64,000 nucleotides of DNA. Origin: Arthrobacter sp. Soil782 (lineage in GTDB: Bacteria; Actinomycetota; Actinomycetes; Actinomycetales; Micrococcaceae). Location of the stretch: NCBI RefSeq assembly GCF_001428435.1, contig NZ_LMSO01000001.1:1096653-1160652 (forward strand). The letters run 5' to 3'. The translations under genes were made by a program, and so were the position numbers. Below are positions 1 to 10,127 of the stretch, in pieces (position 1 is the first letter of the stretch; each line of letters starts with the position of its first letter). A model generated the notes under the pieces. It did not search any database, was not told the DNA's origin, and saw only the letters and a program-made list of their open reading frames with translations.

Positions 1-640
1 GCTGCTCCTGGTAGTCGTCCTTGAAGTTCTCGGGATCAAAATCCGAGGAGAACGACTCAACCAGGGCCGCCGACATTTCCTTCTCCTTGGCGGAGATGCG
101 CACCTTCTCGTCGAGCGACGGGAACGTGGCCTCACGCACCTCGTCCTGCCACAGGAGCGTCTGGATCATCAGGACATCCCCGCGGACCCGCAGCGCCGCC
201 AACCGCGACTTCTGCCGCAGCGAGAACTGCACAATGGCCGTCCGGTCCGTTTCCTCCAGCGTGCGCCGGAGCAGCACATACGCCTTCGTCGACTTTGAAT
301 CCGGTTCAAGGTAATAGGCGCGGTCGAGCATGATCGGATCGATCTGGTCGCTCGGAACAAACTCGACCACCTCGATCTCGCGGCTTTTTTCCACCGGGAG
401 CGACGCAAGGTCTTCGCTGGTGAGCACCACGGTGCGCTCGCCGTCGTCGTACGCCTTGTCGATGTTCTTGTACTCGACGATCTCGCCGCAGATCTCACAG
501 CGCCGCTGGTAACGAATGCGGCCGCCGTCCTTGTCATGAACCTGATGAAGGCTGATGTCGTGGTCCTCGGTGGCGCTGTAAACCTTGACCGGCACGTTGA
601 CCAGCCCAAACGCTACTGCACCCTTCCAGATGGCTCTCAT
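1..640 (-). CDS. ku: Non-homologous end-joining protein Ku (partial, C-terminus beyond window)
   Basis: Bacterial Ku is a homodimeric ring that binds double-strand DNA ends and recruits LigD. Reading leftward from an ATG at 638–640 the product begins MRAIWKGAVAFGLVNVPVKV, the typical Ku N-terminus. It continues with the conserved stretch around QRRCEICGEIVEYKNI and, near residues 105–110, YYLEPDSKSTKAYVLLR. About 213 codons are visible; the family is usually near 270–330 residues, so the C-terminal part lies left of base 1. The start is preceded by a weak AGGA. The gene diverges from the SRPBCC gene with only 46 bases between starts, and ligD follows that gene, so end binding and end joining functions are linked here. 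Confidence 0.95.
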   Translation of the reverse strand, partial: MRAIWKGAVAFGLVNVPVKVYSATEDHDISLHQVHDKDGGRIRYQRRCEICGEIVEYKNIDKAYDDGERTVVLTSEDLASLPVEKSREIEVVEFVPSDQIDPIMLDRAYYLEPDSKSTKAYVLLRRTLEETDRTAIVQFSLRQKSRLAALRVRGDVLMIQTLLWQDEVREATFPSLDEKVRISAKEKEMSAALVESFSSDFDPENFKDDYQEQ

Positions 641-673
641 GTTCCTAGTGAACCAGTGTTGCCCGTGCCGGTC

Positions 674-679
674 TACGAT
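674..679 (+). promoter_or_regulatory. Candidate -10 box (TACGAT) for the SRPBCC gene
   Basis: TACGAT fits the TANNNT actinobacterial -10 pattern and ends 7 bases before the GTG at 687. Transcription would therefore start at or near the start codon, giving a leaderless mRNA. No convincing -35 box is visible. Confidence 0.4.
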
Positions 680-686
680 TGCTTAG

Positions 687-1169
687 GTGAACTCCGAACC
701 GATGGTTACCAAAACGCTCGCCGATGGAGAACCTGCCCTGTGGTTCGAGATGCGCTTCAACGCGCCGGCGCGGGTGTTGTGGAAGCATTTGGTCGATCCT
801 GAAAAGCTGAAGTACTGGTTCCCCTGCCAGCTCGATGTCCTGCCGCGTCCCGGCGCGGTAGTCACCTTCACGTTCCCCGGTCAGAGACCCATGGAGGGCA
901 CAGTCCTTGAGGCTGAAAAGCCGCGGTTGCTCGCCTACACCTGGGACGAGGAAGTTCTTCGCTGGGAAATTGAGGACGACGACGACGGCGGCAGCCTCCT
1001 CACGCTCACCAATACCTTGGCGGAGGGTCAAGACATAGCCCGCTCGGCGGCCGGCTGGCACCTGACGCTCATGGGCCTGGACGACTACCTGAATGAACGC
1101 TCCCTGGGGCAGGACCCGGCGCTGTGGGATCAGTACGTGGCACGGTACGAGGACCAGCTGGGCGGTTGA
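687..1169 (+). CDS. SRPBCC/AHSA1-family protein
   Basis: A 160-residue protein of the START/Bet v1-like SRPBCC superfamily (activator of Hsp90 ATPase homologue 1 type). Typical features are FEMRFNAPARVLWKHLVDPEKL near the start (cited as separate words: FNAPARVLW, then LVDPEKLKYWF), the central sheet ending in LLAYTWDEEVLRWEI, and the C-terminal helix with GWHLTLMGLDDYL. Such proteins bind small hydrophobic ligands or act as co-factors; the ligand cannot be told from sequence. The GTG at 687 is chosen because a -10 box lies 7 bases upstream; ATG at 702 is the alternative. It sits between ku and ligD, but a role in repair is not supported by its fold. It contains an acidic DDDDGG loop encoded by the dispersed GACGACGGC motif. 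Confidence 0.85.
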   Translation: MNSEPMVTKTLADGEPALWFEMRFNAPARVLWKHLVDPEKLKYWFPCQLDVLPRPGAVVTFTFPGQRPMEGTVLEAEKPRLLAYTWDEEVLRWEIEDDDDGGSLLTLTNTLAEGQDIARSAAGWHLTLMGLDDYLNERSLGQDPALWDQYVARYEDQLGG

Positions 1170-1209
1170 GCCACTGGCGTAATCGGCGCTTCCCTACAAG
1201 ACTGGGCAA

Positions 1210-3666
1210 ATGGCTCCAGGCAGCGCGCAGCAGACGGTTACCGTCGATGGGCGCCGCCTGAGACTCACCAGCCTGGACCGCGTGATGTATCCGGGAACGG
1301 GAACCACGAAGGCGGACGTGCTGGCCTACTACGCGGCCGTCGCTGACTGCCTCATTCCGCACGCACGGAACCGGCCGGTCACCCGCAAACGGTGGGTCAA
1401 CGGCGTCGGCACCGAGGAAAAGCCGGGCGAGGTGTTCTTCCAGAAGAACCTCGACAAGTCGGCGCCGTCGTGGATTGAGCGCCACGGGATCGAGCACAAC
1501 GACCACACCAACGTCTATCCGATGCTCAATGATCTGGCCACCCTGACCTGGCTGGGACAAATCTCCGCCCTTGAGATCCACGTTCCGCAGTGGCAGTTCG
1601 GGCCTGAGGGTGAGGTGAACAACCCGGACCGGATGGTTCTGGACCTGGATCCGGGGCCGGGTGCTTCCCTTCCCGAATGCGCCGAGGTGGCGCGGTTGGC
1701 GCGCGAGATTCTCAATGACATGGGCCTCGATCCGCGTCCGGTGACCAGCGGTTCGAAGGGAATCCACCTGTACGCGGCGCTGAATCGGGAACAGACCTCG
1801 GACCAGGTCTCCGCGGTCGCGAAGGAACTGGCTCGTATCCTCGAGGCTGACCACCCGGACCTGGTGGTCAGCGATATGAAGAAGTCGCTGCGCGGCGGGA
1901 AGGTGCTTCTGGACTGGAGCCAGAACAACCGCAACAAGACCACCATCACGCCGTACTCGCTCCGCGGGAAGGCCCACCCCATGGTCGCCGCGCCGCGCAC
2001 CTGGGAGGAACTCGACGATCCGGACCTGGCGCACCTCGACTTCGAGCAGGTGATCGAGCGCATTCGTGAGCACGGTGATCTGCTCGCGGACATGGATCGC
2101 GGGCAGGCCGGCTCGGAGCCCATGTCCTCAAACCTCCAGCACGACGACGACGGCGGCCCGGACCGGCTGCACACGTACCGTTCGATGCGGGACGCTTCGA
2201 AGACACCGGAACCCGTCCCGGATGCGGTAGGGGAGCCGGGCGGCAACAGTTTTGTGATCCAGGAACATCACGCGCGTCGGCTGCACTACGATTTCCGGCT
2301 GGAACGCGACGGCGTCCTGGTTTCCTGGGCGATTCCGAAGGGACCGCCGACGTCCACGGGCGAGAATCACCTCGCCGTCCAGACCGAAGACCATCCGCTG
2401 GATTACGGCTCCTTCGAGGGCACTATCCCCAAGGGCGAGTACGGGGCCGGTGAAGTCTATATCTGGGATTCGGGCACGTACGAGGCTGAGAAGTGGCGGC
2501 CCGGCAAAGAGGTCATCTGCACGCTGCAGGGCCGGGAGGACGGCGGACTGGCCAAGGGCGGCAACGCGGTCCGGCGGTTCGCACTCATTCACACGGGCGG
2601 CTCGACTGACTCAGCCGAGAAGAACTGGCTCATCCATCTGATGAAGGAGCAGCCCGGGCAGCCATCGCCTCCCGCCTTTACGCCGCGGCCCACCGAGGAG
2701 TTGCCCACGCCCAAACCAATGCTCGCCACCAGCGGCTCGCCGGGACTGCTGCGTTCCGAGGAGGACTGGGCATTCGAGATGAAGTGGGACGGTATCCGCG
2801 CTGTCGCTACGGTGACGCCCGAGGGAACCCGCCTGCTGAGCCGCAACGGCAACGACCTGACCAAGGCCTACCCGGAACTCGCTGATCTCGGCAGCTACGT
2901 CAACGCGCAGCAGGCGGTGCTCGACGGTGAGATTGTCGCCATCAACAAAGCCGGCCGTCCGGACTTCGGCTTGCTGCAGGGGCGCATGAACCTGACCAAG
3001 AAGTCCGACATCGATGCGGCGCGGAGGCGGACGCCTGTTCATTTCCTGCTGTTTGACCTGCTGCATCTCGACGGCAACTCGTTGCTGGACCTCGGGTACA
3101 CCCAGCGCCGGGAGGTGCTTGAGCAGGCGGTAGACGCGCCGGGCGACGGTCACATCCAGGTGCCGCCCGCCCTCGACGCGACTCTCGATGAGGCGATCGA
3201 CGCGAGCAAGGAGCTCGGCCTCGAAGGGATTATGGCGAAACGGGTCAACAGCACCTACTCGCCGGGCCGGCGCTCGGAATCGTGGGTGAAAATCAAGCAT
3301 TCGCTGACCCAGGAAGTTGTTGTGGTCGGTTGGCGGCCGGGGAAGGGTAGCCGCGCCCACAAGGTCGGTTCACTGCTCGTGGCCATTCCCGACGGCGTGG
3401 ACCTGAAGTACATCGGTCGGGTGGGTTCAGGCCTGACCGAGCGGGAGCTGGCGGAGATCGGGTCGCGGCTCAAGAAAATGGGACGCAAGACCGCACCGCT
3501 CGACGACGTTCCGGCCCCCGACGCCTCGGACGCACGCTGGGTCCGGCCGGCACTGGTCGGTGAGGTCCAGTTCAGTGAACGCACGTCCGCCGGCAAGCTG
3601 CGCCACCCGGTCTGGCGGGGGTGGCGGCCGGACAAGAAGCCGTCCGACGTCGTCGTCGAAATCTGA
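1210..3666 (+). CDS. ligD: ATP-dependent DNA ligase LigD (Pol–PE–Lig)
   Basis: Multifunctional end-joining enzyme of 818 residues with the mycobacterial domain order. Residues ~10–300 form the archaeo-eukaryotic primase-like polymerase domain ([39 protein letters not shown]). Residues ~345–470 form the 3'-phosphoesterase domain, with the histidine-rich [16 protein letters not shown] and [16 protein letters not shown]. Residues ~500–810 form the ligase, with the nucleotidyl lysine K525 in EMKWDGIR and the later EGIMAKR motif. Polymerase, end-cleaning and sealing activities act on ends held by Ku, whose gene is divergent upstream. A poly-Asp linker (HDDDGG, ~residues 312–317) separates Pol from PE. 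Start ATG at 1210 follows the preceding gene by 40 bases; no strong ribosome site is visible. Confidence 0.97.
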   Translation: MAPGSAQQTVTVDGRRLRLTSLDRVMYPGTGTTKADVLAYYAAVADCLIPHARNRPVTRKRWVNGVGTEEKPGEVFFQKNLDKSAPSWIERHGIEHNDHTNVYPMLNDLATLTWLGQISALEIHVPQWQFGPEGEVNNPDRMVLDLDPGPGASLPECAEVARLAREILNDMGLDPRPVTSGSKGIHLYAALNREQTSDQVSAVAKELARILEADHPDLVVSDMKKSLRGGKVLLDWSQNNRNKTTITPYSLRGKAHPMVAAPRTWEELDDPDLAHLDFEQVIERIREHGDLLADMDRGQAGSEPMSSNLQHDDDGGPDRLHTYRSMRDASKTPEPVPDAVGEPGGNSFVIQEHHARRLHYDFRLERDGVLVSWAIPKGPPTSTGENHLAVQTEDHPLDYGSFEGTIPKGEYGAGEVYIWDSGTYEAEKWRPGKEVICTLQGREDGGLAKGGNAVRRFALIHTGGSTDSAEKNWLIHLMKEQPGQPSPPAFTPRPTEELPTPKPMLATSGSPGLLRSEEDWAFEMKWDGIRAVATVTPEGTRLLSRNGNDLTKAYPELADLGSYVNAQQAVLDGEIVAINKAGRPDFGLLQGRMNLTKKSDIDAARRRTPVHFLLFDLLHLDGNSLLDLGYTQRREVLEQAVDAPGDGHIQVPPALDATLDEAIDASKELGLEGIMAKRVNSTYSPGRRSESWVKIKHSLTQEVVVVGWRPGKGSRAHKVGSLLVAIPDGVDLKYIGRVGSGLTERELAEIGSRLKKMGRKTAPLDDVPAPDASDARWVRPALVGEVQFSERTSAGKLRHPVWRGWRPDKKPSDVVVEI

Positions 3667-3688
3667 TTCGCTGAATCGAGGAGGAACT

Positions 3689-6067
3689 ATGCAGGTTGAT
3701 GAGCTCGACGCCTGGTGGCGGGCCGCCAATTATCTGTCCGTCGGTCAGATCTACCTGCGGGACAACCCGCTCCTGCGCCGGCCGCTGCGCCGTGAGGACG
3801 TGAAGGAGCGCCTGCTTGGCCATTGGGGAACCACGCCCGGCCTCAACTTCATCTACGCGCACCTGAACCGCGTGATCAGTGACCACGGGCAGGAGATGCT
3901 CTTCATCACCGGGCCGGGGCACGGCGGCCCTGCGAACGTTGCCAACGCCTGGCTCGAGGGTACCTACACGGAAACCTACAGCCACGTCGGCCGGGATGAG
4001 GCGGGCCTGAAGGAGCTCTTCAAACAGTTCAGCTACCCCGGCGGGATTCCGTCCCACGCCGCTCCCGAAACGCCGGGCTCCATCAATGAGGGCGGCGAAT
4101 TGGGTTATTCGCTGGCGCACGCTTACGGCGCGGTCTTCGACAACCCGAACTTGATTGCCGCCTGCGTCATTGGCGACGGCGAGGCAGAGACCGGACCGTT
4201 GGCGGCAAGCTGGCACTCAAACAGTTTCCTGGACGCGAAGCACGACGGCGCGGTGCTGCCGATCCTGCACCTGAACGGCTACAAGATCGCGAACCCGACG
4301 GTGTTGTCCCGAATGCCGGAGGCCCAGCTGGAGCAGTTGATGCGCGGCTACGGCTACGAGCCGCACTTCGTCACGGTCACCGATCCCCACGCGACGGAGC
4401 AGGCGCACCGGGACTTCGCCGCGGCGCTCGATACCTGCCTGGCGGGGATCAGGGAAGTGCAGGCCGCAGCCCGCCAGGAGCCGCGCGCCGGGACGGAGTA
4501 CGCGCCGTGGCCCATGATCGTGCTGCGCTCGCCGAAGGGCTGGACAGGACCGGCGACGGTGGACGGCAAGCAGGTAGAGGGCACCTGGCGGGCGCACCAG
4601 GTTCCGCTGTCAGGAGTTCACGACGACGACGCGCACCTTCACCAGCTCGAGGAATGGATGCGCTCCTACCGCCCCGAGGAGCTTTTCGCAGAGGACGGGA
4701 CGCTGAGGAATGAGGTAGCCGCTCAGGCACCGCCGGGAGACCGGCGCATGAGCGCCACGCCGTACGCCAACGGCGGCAGGCTCCTGCAGGACCTCAAGCT
4801 GCCTGCCTACGGGGACCACGCCGTCGTCGTCGATAAACCGGGCCTGGAAAAGGTGAGCCCCATGCTCACCGCCGGCGGCTATCTGCGGGACATCATCCGG
4901 TTGAATCCCGAAAACTTCCGGCTTTTCGGGCCGGATGAAACGGCCTCGAACCGTCTGCAGGACGTCTACGAGGTCACCAACAAGGCATGGCAGCAACGGA
5001 TTGACGACGTCGACGAGCACCTGGCGCGGTCCGGCCGCGTTCTTGAGGTCCTCAGCGAGCACCTGTGCCAGGGCTGGCTCGAGGGCTACCTCCTGACCGG
5101 GCGGCACGGGGTGTTCAACTGCTACGAAGCGTTTGTGCACATTGTCGACTCGATGTTCAACCAGCACGCAAAATGGTTGAAGGTGCATCAGGACCTGCCG
5201 TGGCGGCAGCCGATCGCGTCGCTGAACTACATGTTGTCCAGCCACGTCTGGCAGCAGGACCACAACGGGTTCTCGCACCAGGATCCCGGGTTCATTGATC
5301 ATGTGGTCAACAAGAAAGCGGACGTCATCCGTGTCTACCTTCCGCCGGACGCCAACACCATGCTGGCCGTCACCGAGCACTGCCTCCAGACGCGGGACAG
5401 AGTAAACGTGATCGTTACGGGCAAGCAGCCCACCATGACCTGGCTTGGCCCGGAGGAGGCGCGCCTGCACGTCGAGCGGGGTATCGGGGTCTGGGACTTC
5501 GCCGGAAGCGAGGATCCGCGCGGCGGGGAGGATCCCGACGTCGTACTGGGGTGTGCAGGAGATGTGCCGACGGTAGAGGTGGTGGCGGCCGCACGGCTGC
5601 TGAAGGACGCGCTGCCCGCCCTGAAAGTGCGGGTGGTGAACGTGGTGGACCTGATGCGCCTTCAGGACGAGTCCGGGCACCCACATGGGTTGCCCGCTCG
5701 GGATTTCGACACCCTCTTCACGCTGGACCGTCCCGTCATCTTCGCCTACCACGGCTACCCGTGGCTTATCCACCGGCTCACGTATCGGCGCACCAATCAC
5801 AACAACATCCATGTGCGCGGCTATAAGGAGGAAGGGACCACCACCACGCCCTTCGACATGGCCATGTTGAACCAGATTGACCGGTACCAGCTTGCGATGG
5901 ACGTGATCGACCGGGTGCCTTCGCTTCGCTCCACGCAGGCGGGGCTGCGGCAGCACCTGCAGGACGAGCGGCAGCGGGCCTGGCAGTACACGCGTGATGT
6001 CGGTAAGGACATTGATGCGGTGACCGGCTGGATGCTGGAGGAGGCTTCACCCGACGACGCCACGTGA
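3689..6067 (+). CDS. xfp: Xylulose-5-phosphate/fructose-6-phosphate phosphoketolase
   Basis: Thiamine-diphosphate enzyme of 792 residues that splits xylulose 5-phosphate (and often fructose 6-phosphate) with phosphate to acetyl phosphate plus glyceraldehyde 3-phosphate or erythrose 4-phosphate. Recognised by the N-terminal [52 protein letters not shown], and the ThDP/Mg motif region [20 protein letters not shown], with the C-terminal KPTMTWL and [18 protein letters not shown]. Length matches the family (~790–830). The start at 3689 is set by a strong GAGGAGG ribosome site at 3678–3684; the open frame extends further upstream but without such a site. It lies 22 bases after ligD on the same strand, so co-transcription is possible though functionally unrelated. 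No acetate kinase is present in the window. Confidence 0.97.
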   Translation: MQVDELDAWWRAANYLSVGQIYLRDNPLLRRPLRREDVKERLLGHWGTTPGLNFIYAHLNRVISDHGQEMLFITGPGHGGPANVANAWLEGTYTETYSHVGRDEAGLKELFKQFSYPGGIPSHAAPETPGSINEGGELGYSLAHAYGAVFDNPNLIAACVIGDGEAETGPLAASWHSNSFLDAKHDGAVLPILHLNGYKIANPTVLSRMPEAQLEQLMRGYGYEPHFVTVTDPHATEQAHRDFAAALDTCLAGIREVQAAARQEPRAGTEYAPWPMIVLRSPKGWTGPATVDGKQVEGTWRAHQVPLSGVHDDDAHLHQLEEWMRSYRPEELFAEDGTLRNEVAAQAPPGDRRMSATPYANGGRLLQDLKLPAYGDHAVVVDKPGLEKVSPMLTAGGYLRDIIRLNPENFRLFGPDETASNRLQDVYEVTNKAWQQRIDDVDEHLARSGRVLEVLSEHLCQGWLEGYLLTGRHGVFNCYEAFVHIVDSMFNQHAKWLKVHQDLPWRQPIASLNYMLSSHVWQQDHNGFSHQDPGFIDHVVNKKADVIRVYLPPDANTMLAVTEHCLQTRDRVNVIVTGKQPTMTWLGPEEARLHVERGIGVWDFAGSEDPRGGEDPDVVLGCAGDVPTVEVVAAARLLKDALPALKVRVVNVVDLMRLQDESGHPHGLPARDFDTLFTLDRPVIFAYHGYPWLIHRLTYRRTNHNNIHVRGYKEEGTTTTPFDMAMLNQIDRYQLAMDVIDRVPSLRSTQAGLRQHLQDERQRAWQYTRDVGKDIDAVTGWMLEEASPDDAT

Positions 6068-6093
6068 GACGCGGCGCACGAGCGGCGCCGGAC

Positions 6094-6720
6094 TTACTCG
6101 GCTGCGGGTGCCTCTTCCTCCGACGGAACACGCACCGACGCCTCAGGAACCCAGGTGATGTCGCCGTGCTCCAGGTTGGCGTTCCGCGCCAGCACAAAAA
6201 GCAACGCGGACAGCCGGTTGAGATACCGGCCGTTGACCGGATTCACCACACCGGGATATTCCTCGACGGCGGCCCAGACGGCCCGCTCAGCACGGCGGAC
6301 AATGCCACGCGCCTGGTACAGCAGCGCCCCGGACAGCGTTCCGCCAGGAAGAACCATGCCGCTGAGGTCACCGGCCTCCTCGGCGAAGTGGTCAATGGCG
6401 CGCTCCAGCCGTTCAACATGGCCGGGAACCATGCGGGCCTGAGGCTGCGTCACGGCGTTCAGGGGAGCCGCGAGGTCGGTGGCCACGTCGAAGAGGTCGT
6501 TCTGCACACTCACCAGGGTGGCGGAAACGTCCGTACGGAGACCTCCGGCGGCAATCGCCACGCTCACTGCAGCGTTCGCCTCATCACACTCCGCGTGGGC
6601 AACAACGCGGCTGTCATTCTTGGAGCAGTTGCCGTGCCCGCCGAAGTCCGTGAAACCGGTGTCTCCCTCGCCCGTGTAGAAGTGACCGTCCGAGGGATAA
6701 TTCTTCGCTTCCTCAACCAT
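6094..6720 (-). CDS. Cob(I)yrinic acid a,c-diamide adenosyltransferase (PduO type)
   Basis: A 208-residue ATP:cob(I)alamin adenosyltransferase of the PduO family, which makes adenosylcobalamin. Diagnostic features are the N-terminal YTGEGDTGFTDFGG, HAECDEANAAVSVA, LFDVATDLAAP, and the C-terminal ARGIVRRAERAVW followed by RYLNRLSALLFVLAR. Trimeric helical bundles of this family bind ATP through the N-terminal motif and the arginines of RRAER. The start at 6718–6720 has a TATACT box 6 bases upstream, suggesting a leaderless mRNA. It diverges from the BCCT carrier gene and shares a palindromic promoter region with it. No other cobalamin gene is nearby. Confidence 0.93.
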   Translation of the reverse strand: MVEEAKNYPSDGHFYTGEGDTGFTDFGGHGNCSKNDSRVVAHAECDEANAAVSVAIAAGGLRTDVSATLVSVQNDLFDVATDLAAPLNAVTQPQARMVPGHVERLERAIDHFAEEAGDLSGMVLPGGTLSGALLYQARGIVRRAERAVWAAVEEYPGVVNPVNGRYLNRLSALLFVLARNANLEHGDITWVPEASVRVPSEEEAPAAE

Positions 6721-6724
6721 TCGG

Positions 6725-6736
6725 TAAGTATACTTA
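6725..6736. promoter_or_regulatory. 12-bp palindrome TAAGTATACTTA forming a bidirectional -10 element
   Basis: This perfect palindrome lies between the divergent adenosyltransferase and BCCT genes. It contains TATACT on both strands: 6729–6734 on the plus strand and 6732–6727 on the minus strand. The minus-strand box ends 6 bases before the adenosyltransferase ATG, the plus-strand box lies about 38 bases before the BCCT start, which has its own GAGGAGA ribosome site. The element could be two overlapping promoters or an operator; both readings are inference. Confidence 0.5.
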
Positions 6737-6772
6737 GCGTCGGTTCCTGCATTCCACGACTGAGGAGATCGC

Positions 6773-8446
6773 ATGGCTACGGATTCGTCCGAGGATTCCC
6801 CCGAGGAAAGAATCGGCGGGATCAACAGCGCCGCCCCGGCCAGGGGCTGGGCCACCGTTGACAAGACCGTCTTCGCGATCTCCTTCAGCATCATCGTGGT
6901 GGTCTGCGTGCTGGGCGTCCTATTCACCACCGCGGTCAGCGACGCCACCGGCGCCGCGCTGGGGTGGATCACCGGAAACTTCGGCTGGTTGTTCATCCTC
7001 GGCGCCACCGGGTTTGTTGTGTTTTCCCTTGTCCTGGCCTTCGGAAAGTACGGGAGCATTCCGTTGTCCCAGGAAGGCGAGGGGACGGAGTACTCGACCA
7101 TCTCCTGGGTGGCAATGATGTTCAGTGCCGGCATGGGAATCGGGCTCATGTTCTTCGGGGTCTATGAACCGGTGACCCACCTCGCTTCTCCGCCGCCCTT
7201 CGTGGACGCGGCAGCGGGAACGCCGGAGGCCGCCAACCAGGCCATGGCCTACACGTTCTTCCACTGGGGCCTACATCCCTGGGCGATCTACTCCGTCGTG
7301 GGACTGGCGCTGGCGTACTCCACGTACCGCATGGGCCGCGGCAACCTCATGAGTTCCCCGTTCCAGTCGATCTTCGGCAAGGAGCGGATCGAGAAGAAGG
7401 GCTGGGGCAAGCCCATCGACATCCTCGCGATCATCTGCACCAAGTTCGGTTCAGCGACCTCCCTCGGCCTCGGAGCCCTGCAGATCGCTGCCGGTCTTTC
7501 CCTTTTGACCACGGGAGAGTTCTCTGATGACCCCGGGGCGAGCCTTCCGATCCTGATCATCTGCGTCCTCACGGTCGGCGTGGTCATCTCCGCTGCCAGC
7601 GGTATTTCCAAGGGAATCAAGTGGTTGAGCAACACCAACATGGTGCTCGCCGCGGTGCTTCTGCTCTTTGTCTTTGTGGTCGGCCCAACCGTCTTCATCC
7701 TTGACCTGATACCGGCATCCATCGGCGCCTATCTCTCAAACCTCGTGCCGATGAGCTTCCACTCGGCGGTCTTCGGCGGTACTGAATGGCTCTCCAGCTG
7801 GACCATCTTCTACTGGGCCTGGTGGATCTCCTGGACCCCTTTCGTGGGCACCTTCATCGCGAAGATCTCCCGCGGGCGGACAGTGCGTGAGTTTGTCCTC
7901 GGCGTCCTGCTCGTTCCCACCGCCGTCAGTGTGGTGTGGTTCTCCGTGTTCGGTGGCGCCGGCCTGAACCTGCAGCTCGGCGGAGTGGACATCGCGGGCA
8001 GCGGAAATGAGGCGGCAGGCTTCTTCACCGCACTGCAGGAGTATCCGTTCTTCATCGGAGCTGCGCTGGTTGTCATGGTGCTCACGGCGGTCTTCTTCAT
8101 CAGCGGAGCCGACGCCGGTGCGCTGGTTCTCGGAACCCTCTCCAGCTACGGGCGAGCCGAGCCGTGGAAGCCGCTGGTGATCCTGTGGGCGGTGCTCACC
8201 GGCGCGGTGGCCGCGGTGCTGCTGTTCGTCGGCGGCCTTCAGGCCCTGCAAACGTTCACTATTCTCGCGGCAACGCCCTTCGTTCTCATCATCATCGGGC
8301 TCTGCGTCTCGCTCTACGTGGACCTGCGCCGCGACCCGCTTCGTCAGCGGACATCGGGTCCCGTACGCGGCGCCGCGACTGTCCCGTCCACGGTTCCCTT
8401 CCGTGAACCGGCCCCTACTTCCAGAAACGACGACGACGACGCGTAG
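6773..8446 (+). CDS. BCCT-family betaine/carnitine/choline transporter
   Basis: Integral membrane carrier of 557 residues, family-typical, that takes up quaternary ammonium compatible solutes, usually with Na+. About twelve membrane segments start near residue 30 (KTVFAISFSIIVVVCVLGVLF cited in part as ISFSIIVVVCVLGVLF). The glycine-rich MFSAGMGIGLMFFGVYEP in the third-helix region and the BCCT signature FYWAWWISWTPFVGTFIAKI at ~residues 345–365 are both present. The C-terminal cytoplasmic tail is short and ends in an Asp run (NDDDDA), lacking the long regulatory tail seen in osmosensing BetP. Start ATG at 6773 follows GAGGAGA at 6761–6767. Substrate is not determined from sequence. Confidence 0.95.
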   Translation: MATDSSEDSPEERIGGINSAAPARGWATVDKTVFAISFSIIVVVCVLGVLFTTAVSDATGAALGWITGNFGWLFILGATGFVVFSLVLAFGKYGSIPLSQEGEGTEYSTISWVAMMFSAGMGIGLMFFGVYEPVTHLASPPPFVDAAAGTPEAANQAMAYTFFHWGLHPWAIYSVVGLALAYSTYRMGRGNLMSSPFQSIFGKERIEKKGWGKPIDILAIICTKFGSATSLGLGALQIAAGLSLLTTGEFSDDPGASLPILIICVLTVGVVISAASGISKGIKWLSNTNMVLAAVLLLFVFVVGPTVFILDLIPASIGAYLSNLVPMSFHSAVFGGTEWLSSWTIFYWAWWISWTPFVGTFIAKISRGRTVREFVLGVLLVPTAVSVVWFSVFGGAGLNLQLGGVDIAGSGNEAAGFFTALQEYPFFIGAALVVMVLTAVFFISGADAGALVLGTLSSYGRAEPWKPLVILWAVLTGAVAAVLLFVGGLQALQTFTILAATPFVLIIIGLCVSLYVDLRRDPLRQRTSGPVRGAATVPSTVPFREPAPTSRNDDDDA

Positions 8447-8562
8447 CACTTTGTGCTGTGGATAACCCGAATTGCTGATGGCAGGGGCGGTTCTTTGGTG
8501 TAGCGTCCGATGTGGCGCGCTCACATCGCGCGTTCGGATGCGTCTTATATATGGGGGAAGTT

Positions 8563-10026
8563 GTGGATATTGGTCTGTTGATCACGCTCGGGGTGATTGC
8601 CGGCGTCGTACTTGTTCTGGCCTTGATCGCCGCGGTTATCGCTCGGATGGCTTTGCGAATCGCAAGCCCGGCGGAAGCGCTCATCATCACCGGCAAGGGC
8701 AGCCAGGAAAGTCAGCGGGTGGTGTTCGGACGGACGTTCATCAACCCGTTCAGCCAGCGTGCGTTCTCGATTTCGCTGGCGTCGCGCCAGGTCACCCTGC
8801 AGATTGAGGGCATCTCGAAGAACGGCATCGCACTGCATCTGACCGGCGTGGCACAGATCAAGGTCGGTGGGGATGAAGAAGCCGTACGTCGCGCAGCCCA
8901 GCGCTTCCTGAACCAGCAGGACCAGATTGACCACTACACGCAGGAGACCCTCTCCGGTTCGCTGCGTTCGATTGTGGGCACGTTGAGCGTTGACTCCATC
9001 ATCAAGGACCGGGCTTCCTTCGCAAAGAGCGTCAAGGAAGAAGCCGAGCACTCCATGCACAACCAGGGCCTGGTGATCGACACCTTCCAGATCCAATCCG
9101 TGGCAGACAGCTCCGACTACCTGCGGAACCTGGGCCGCCCTGAGGCAGCCCTCGCGGAGAAGCTCGCGAAGATCGCCGAAGCCAATGCGGCTCAGGAAGC
9201 CGCGCAGGCCAAAGCGGTTGCCGACGAGCAGGTTGCGCTCGCCGAGCAGCGCCTCGCCATCCGGCGTGCGGAGCTCAAGGAGGTTGCGGACGCGCGCCAG
9301 GCGCAGGCAGATGCCGCAGGCCCCCTTGCCGCAGCAGAGCAGAAGGAGGCGATCCTCCTCAAGGAGCAGCAGGTGACCTCCCGCCAGGCAGAGCTGCGTG
9401 AACGCGAGCTGGATATTGAAATCCGCAAGCCTGCGGACGCAGACAAATACCGCGTGGAGCAGGAAGCGGCAGCCAAACTCGAGCAGCGTAAGCGCCAGTC
9501 GGAGGCCGACCAGGTTGAGGCAGAGGTGCTGTTGTCCAAGCGTCGGCTGACGGCCGAGGGCGACAGGGTGGCCGCGGAGGCAGAGGCGGCTGCAAACACC
9601 GCACGGGGTAACGCTGCGGCCGCAGTCACTCGTGCCAATGGTTCGGCGGAAGCAGAGATCATCAAGGTCCGCGGTGAGGCGGAAGCGGACGTCGTCCGCC
9701 AGAAGGGCATTGCCGAAGCGCAGGGTATCGAGGCCCAGGCCCGCGCTTACGAGCAGTTCAATGAAGCAGCCGTACTAAACAAGGTCATGGAGATGCTGCC
9801 GCTCGTGGCACGCGAGATTGCTGCGCCCATGTCATCGATCGACAACATGACAGTGATTTCCACCGACGGTGCAAGCCAGCTCAGCAAGAACGTCAGCGGC
9901 GGCCTGCAGCAGACTTTCCAGCTGTTGAAGGACACCACGGGACTGGACGCCGTCGAGATGCTCCGTAACTGGGGCAGCAACGGTACCAAGGCGCCGGCCG
10001 CCGGATCATCCGACATTCATCCTTAA
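8563..10026 (+). CDS. Flotillin-like SPFH-domain membrane scaffold protein
   Basis: A 487-residue flotillin. The order is one N-terminal membrane segment (~residues 3–27, LLITLGVIAGVVLVLALIAA), an SPFH/band 7 domain (~30–200), a long Ala/Glu/Lys/Arg-rich coiled coil (~205–420) with many EA and AE pairs, and a C-terminal region MLPLVAREIAAPMSSIDNM typical of bacterial flotillins. These proteins organise ordered membrane microdomains. The GTG at 8563 is chosen because GGGGGA lies at 8553–8558; ATG at 8551 overlaps that site and would add four residues. Upstream, a 7-bp inverted repeat (CGATGTG/CACATCG, 8508–8528) lies about 35 bases before the start. The usual NfeD partner gene is not adjacent. 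Confidence 0.93.
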   Translation: MDIGLLITLGVIAGVVLVLALIAAVIARMALRIASPAEALIITGKGSQESQRVVFGRTFINPFSQRAFSISLASRQVTLQIEGISKNGIALHLTGVAQIKVGGDEEAVRRAAQRFLNQQDQIDHYTQETLSGSLRSIVGTLSVDSIIKDRASFAKSVKEEAEHSMHNQGLVIDTFQIQSVADSSDYLRNLGRPEAALAEKLAKIAEANAAQEAAQAKAVADEQVALAEQRLAIRRAELKEVADARQAQADAAGPLAAAEQKEAILLKEQQVTSRQAELRERELDIEIRKPADADKYRVEQEAAAKLEQRKRQSEADQVEAEVLLSKRRLTAEGDRVAAEAEAAANTARGNAAAAVTRANGSAEAEIIKVRGEAEADVVRQKGIAEAQGIEAQARAYEQFNEAAVLNKVMEMLPLVAREIAAPMSSIDNMTVISTDGASQLSKNVSGGLQQTFQLLKDTTGLDAVEMLRNWGSNGTKAPAAGSSDIHP

Positions 10027-10127
10027 GGATTCTCGCGGTATTCTCGGTGCAGACGGTTTTCGGTTAACGCTCCTTCACTCAGTTGGTCAGGTGCTGTGGG
10101 GAAATCGTCAGAACCATAGGAGGGTCA

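Noticed and set aside
3560..3688. Extended start for the phosphoketolase inside ligD
   Set aside because: It would overlap ligD by over 100 bases; the strong GAGGAGG site before 3689 decides the start.
4610..5956. Long open frame antisense to the phosphoketolase gene
   Set aside because: High GC and third-position bias create open antisense frames. The translation is Val/Arg/His/Gln-rich and matches no family, while the sense strand is a textbook enzyme.
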